A DNA stretch of 64,000 bases. Origin: CAYFLR01 sp964343805 (GTDB lineage: Bacteria; Bdellovibrionota_B; Oligoflexia; CAYFLR01). Of this stretch, positions 62,717 to 64,000 are shown one piece after another. The DNA is taken from NCBI GenBank assembly GCA_964343805.1, contig CAYFLR010000013.1, positions 1-64,000 of the forward strand, written 5' to 3'. The notes under the pieces are model-generated. The model saw only the letters and a program-made list of their open reading frames with translations. It had not been told where the DNA came from and ran no database searches. Position 1 is the first letter of the stretch, and every line of letters starts with the position of its first letter. The position numbers were made by a program, and so were the translations under genes.

Positions 62717-64000
62717 AAAAAGGTATTTCTTGATTTCTGATATCAAAGGGTCGAATATTAAGTTCAGGTATTGATGAAAAATTTACAGGGGCGAGATACT
62801 GTTTTGCCAAATCCTTTTCCAAAGATTCGGTTAACACAATCACTTTTGTTCCCACTTTACATGGATCAAAGAGACTCCCAAATAAATTAGTGTCATGTCC
62901 AATACGGATTGCTTTAAAAAGAGTGTAAGCAGAATCATAGGAAAAGCCTTGAATTTCGATCTCCGATCCCGTAGGTAAAAAGCAGTTGATCGAGGACTCA
63001 CCCTCCAGAGGCAAAGAGTCCCTCATGGCATCGTTAGCTAACATCATTTCGTTTTTACTGGTGACTTTGAGTTTAAGATTTTTATTGAGATCTCTTACCT
63101 GAGTGGGAAGAACAACATCAAAAGGGTATCCCCAATGAATATTAAAAGCTATATCTCTATAACTGATCTGATCCAGACAACTTAGATTTTTATCTAAAGG
63201 TGAGCAACCCCAACGCTCAGGATAGGATCGAGTGGGATCATAGGAACGTGCGGACGCATAGTTTTCATAAAGGAGGCTAAAGGCCTGCATGATCCAGATA
63301 CTGGTGGAGAGTTTACCTTGAACGATTCCTAATAATGAGACCTCTTTATTCAGCTCTTTTTCTCTATCTTCTAAAAAAGGATGAAGAGTGAGGGAACATT
63401 TCTTTTGAATGAACTCATTTCCCATTTCAAGTTCACCTATTAAATGCTGCAACATAGCAGCTTTTGCAATGATACGAGCATCTCGGCTGGGGGTTGAATA
63501 ATCGCCATGAGAACCTTTAGTACAACTCGCTATATTTTTACCGAAGCATTTATCGAATCCTTTATCCACCACCTCCACTCTTTCTTGCAGGTATTTACAT
63601 AAGTCAGTAAACATCTCATTGGCAATAAGTGTAAAGTTAGGTTCTTCAGGAACCTTCTGATCTACAGCTAAATACTTAGGTTGCCAATAGACATTATGAG
63701 GGCATTGAATCCCTTCACGCTCTATTTCCTCCTTATTGAATCGAATGTCTAATTTCTTAGAGAGAACAAAGTTATAAATGCTCTTCCAAAGAGGCAAACG
63801 ATCCACTTTCTTCTCTGTTTTTTGACTTTCAGTAGCCTCCTCCTCCAATTGAATGGAACAATCATACCAATTAGGTCCATTTTCATTAATCCGAGGATGA
63901 GCAGTAAAACTGATCTCTTTAGAAGCATAAACCCTCGACCCATCACGGAGGTAGGAAAAAAACCTACGAAACTGCTGCTCGGCCAACACCCTGATAAAAA
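62709..64000 (-). CDS. Unknown protein, 5' end beyond the window
   Basis: The frame is open to the window edge, so the start at 63989 (GTG) may be internal; at least 426 residues are visible. The sequence has an even spread of Cys (GIQCPHN, DKCFGKNIASC, KKCSLTL, WGCSPLDK, LSCLDQ), suggesting an exported, disulfide-bonded protein. No signal peptide is visible within the window. No family was recognised. Confidence 0.65.
   Translation of the reverse strand, partial: FIRVLAEQQFRRFFSYLRDGSRVYASKEISFTAHPRINENGPNWYDCSIQLEEEATESQKTEKKVDRLPLWKSIYNFVLSKKLDIRFNKEEIEREGIQCPHNVYWQPKYLAVDQKVPEEPNFTLIANEMFTDLCKYLQERVEVVDKGFDKCFGKNIASCTKGSHGDYSTPSRDARIIAKAAMLQHLIGELEMGNEFIQKKCSLTLHPFLEDREKELNKEVSLLGIVQGKLSTSIWIMQAFSLLYENYASARSYDPTRSYPERWGCSPLDKNLSCLDQISYRDIAFNIHWGYPFDVVLPTQVRDLNKNLKLKVTSKNEMMLANDAMRDSLPLEGESSINCFLPTGSEIEIQGFSYDSAYTLFKAIRIGHDTNLFGSLFDPCKVGTKVIVLTESLEKDLAKQYLAPVNFSSIPELNIRPFDIRNQEIPFFN

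Overview
The window is an AT-rich, gene-dense stretch of a draft genome (seven N gaps, at 1967-1976, 14377-14429, 19279-19298, 20404-20413, 24622-24631, 25757-25766 and 47158-47167). About sixteen genes encode proteins with a type II signal peptide and lipobox, together with a large methyl-accepting chemotaxis protein, a TIGR02147-like regulator and many secreted proteins of unknown function. This profile fits a Gram-negative bacterium, most likely a Bdellovibrionota/Bacteriovorax-type organism. That assignment is inference, because no rRNA or universal marker is present.

Layout. 1-4.5 kb: a 61-bp palindromic tandem repeat, a MerR-ankyrin fusion regulator with a textbook MerR-type promoter, and a small polysaccharide-modification group (pyruvyl transferase plus a frameshifted FrhB-like protein), then a VOC protein. 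4.6-14 kb: an ECF sigma factor with its membrane partner, an old-yellow-enzyme oxidoreductase, secreted proteins, a glycerophosphodiester phosphodiesterase, a lipoprotein and an MCP.

14.4-43.6 kb: a tRNA-Arg(CCT) gene whose last 41 bp are repeated exactly at 43526-43566. These are the attL and attR of a 29.1-kb integrated element. Its left end is a leftward six-gene core (Cro-like regulator, phage replication protein, DnaB-type helicase, zinc-ribbon protein, excisionase, tyrosine integrase), facing a rightward gene across an operator-like repeat, with a terminase-small-subunit-like gene nearby. No capsid, tail-assembly or conjugation genes were found, so it resembles a phage satellite or integrative plasmid. 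Its right half is cargo: regulators, proteases, and from 25.8 to 43.2 kb a set of large surface lipoproteins with glycan-active domains. Four of these carry, after the lipid anchor, exactly seven Cys-bounded EF-hand-like calcium loops. Two others carry six FG-GAP-type units instead. The same catalytic domains (a clan GH-A barrel and a deacetylase-like domain) occur with both kinds of module. Together they look like an interchangeable surface-display kit for attacking or remodelling an extracellular polysaccharide.

43.6-44.5 kb: an integration scar with two more tRNA 3' ends, each split by a GC-rich repeated insert, then a 153-bp remnant of a second copy of the integrase and an ISL3-type transposase remnant. 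44.7-64 kb: a papain-like protease with a lipoprotein partner, a formylglycine-generating-enzyme-like protein, a plasmid-type parAB locus with a perfect 22-bp palindrome between the genes (candidate parS), more lipoproteins (one with a fourfold internal repeat), a CheY-like receiver, a cupin/radical-SAM operon, proC, a secreted HExxH protein and a uracil-DNA-glycosylase-like protein. The plasmid-type parAB raises the possibility that this is a secondary replicon or an integrated plasmid.
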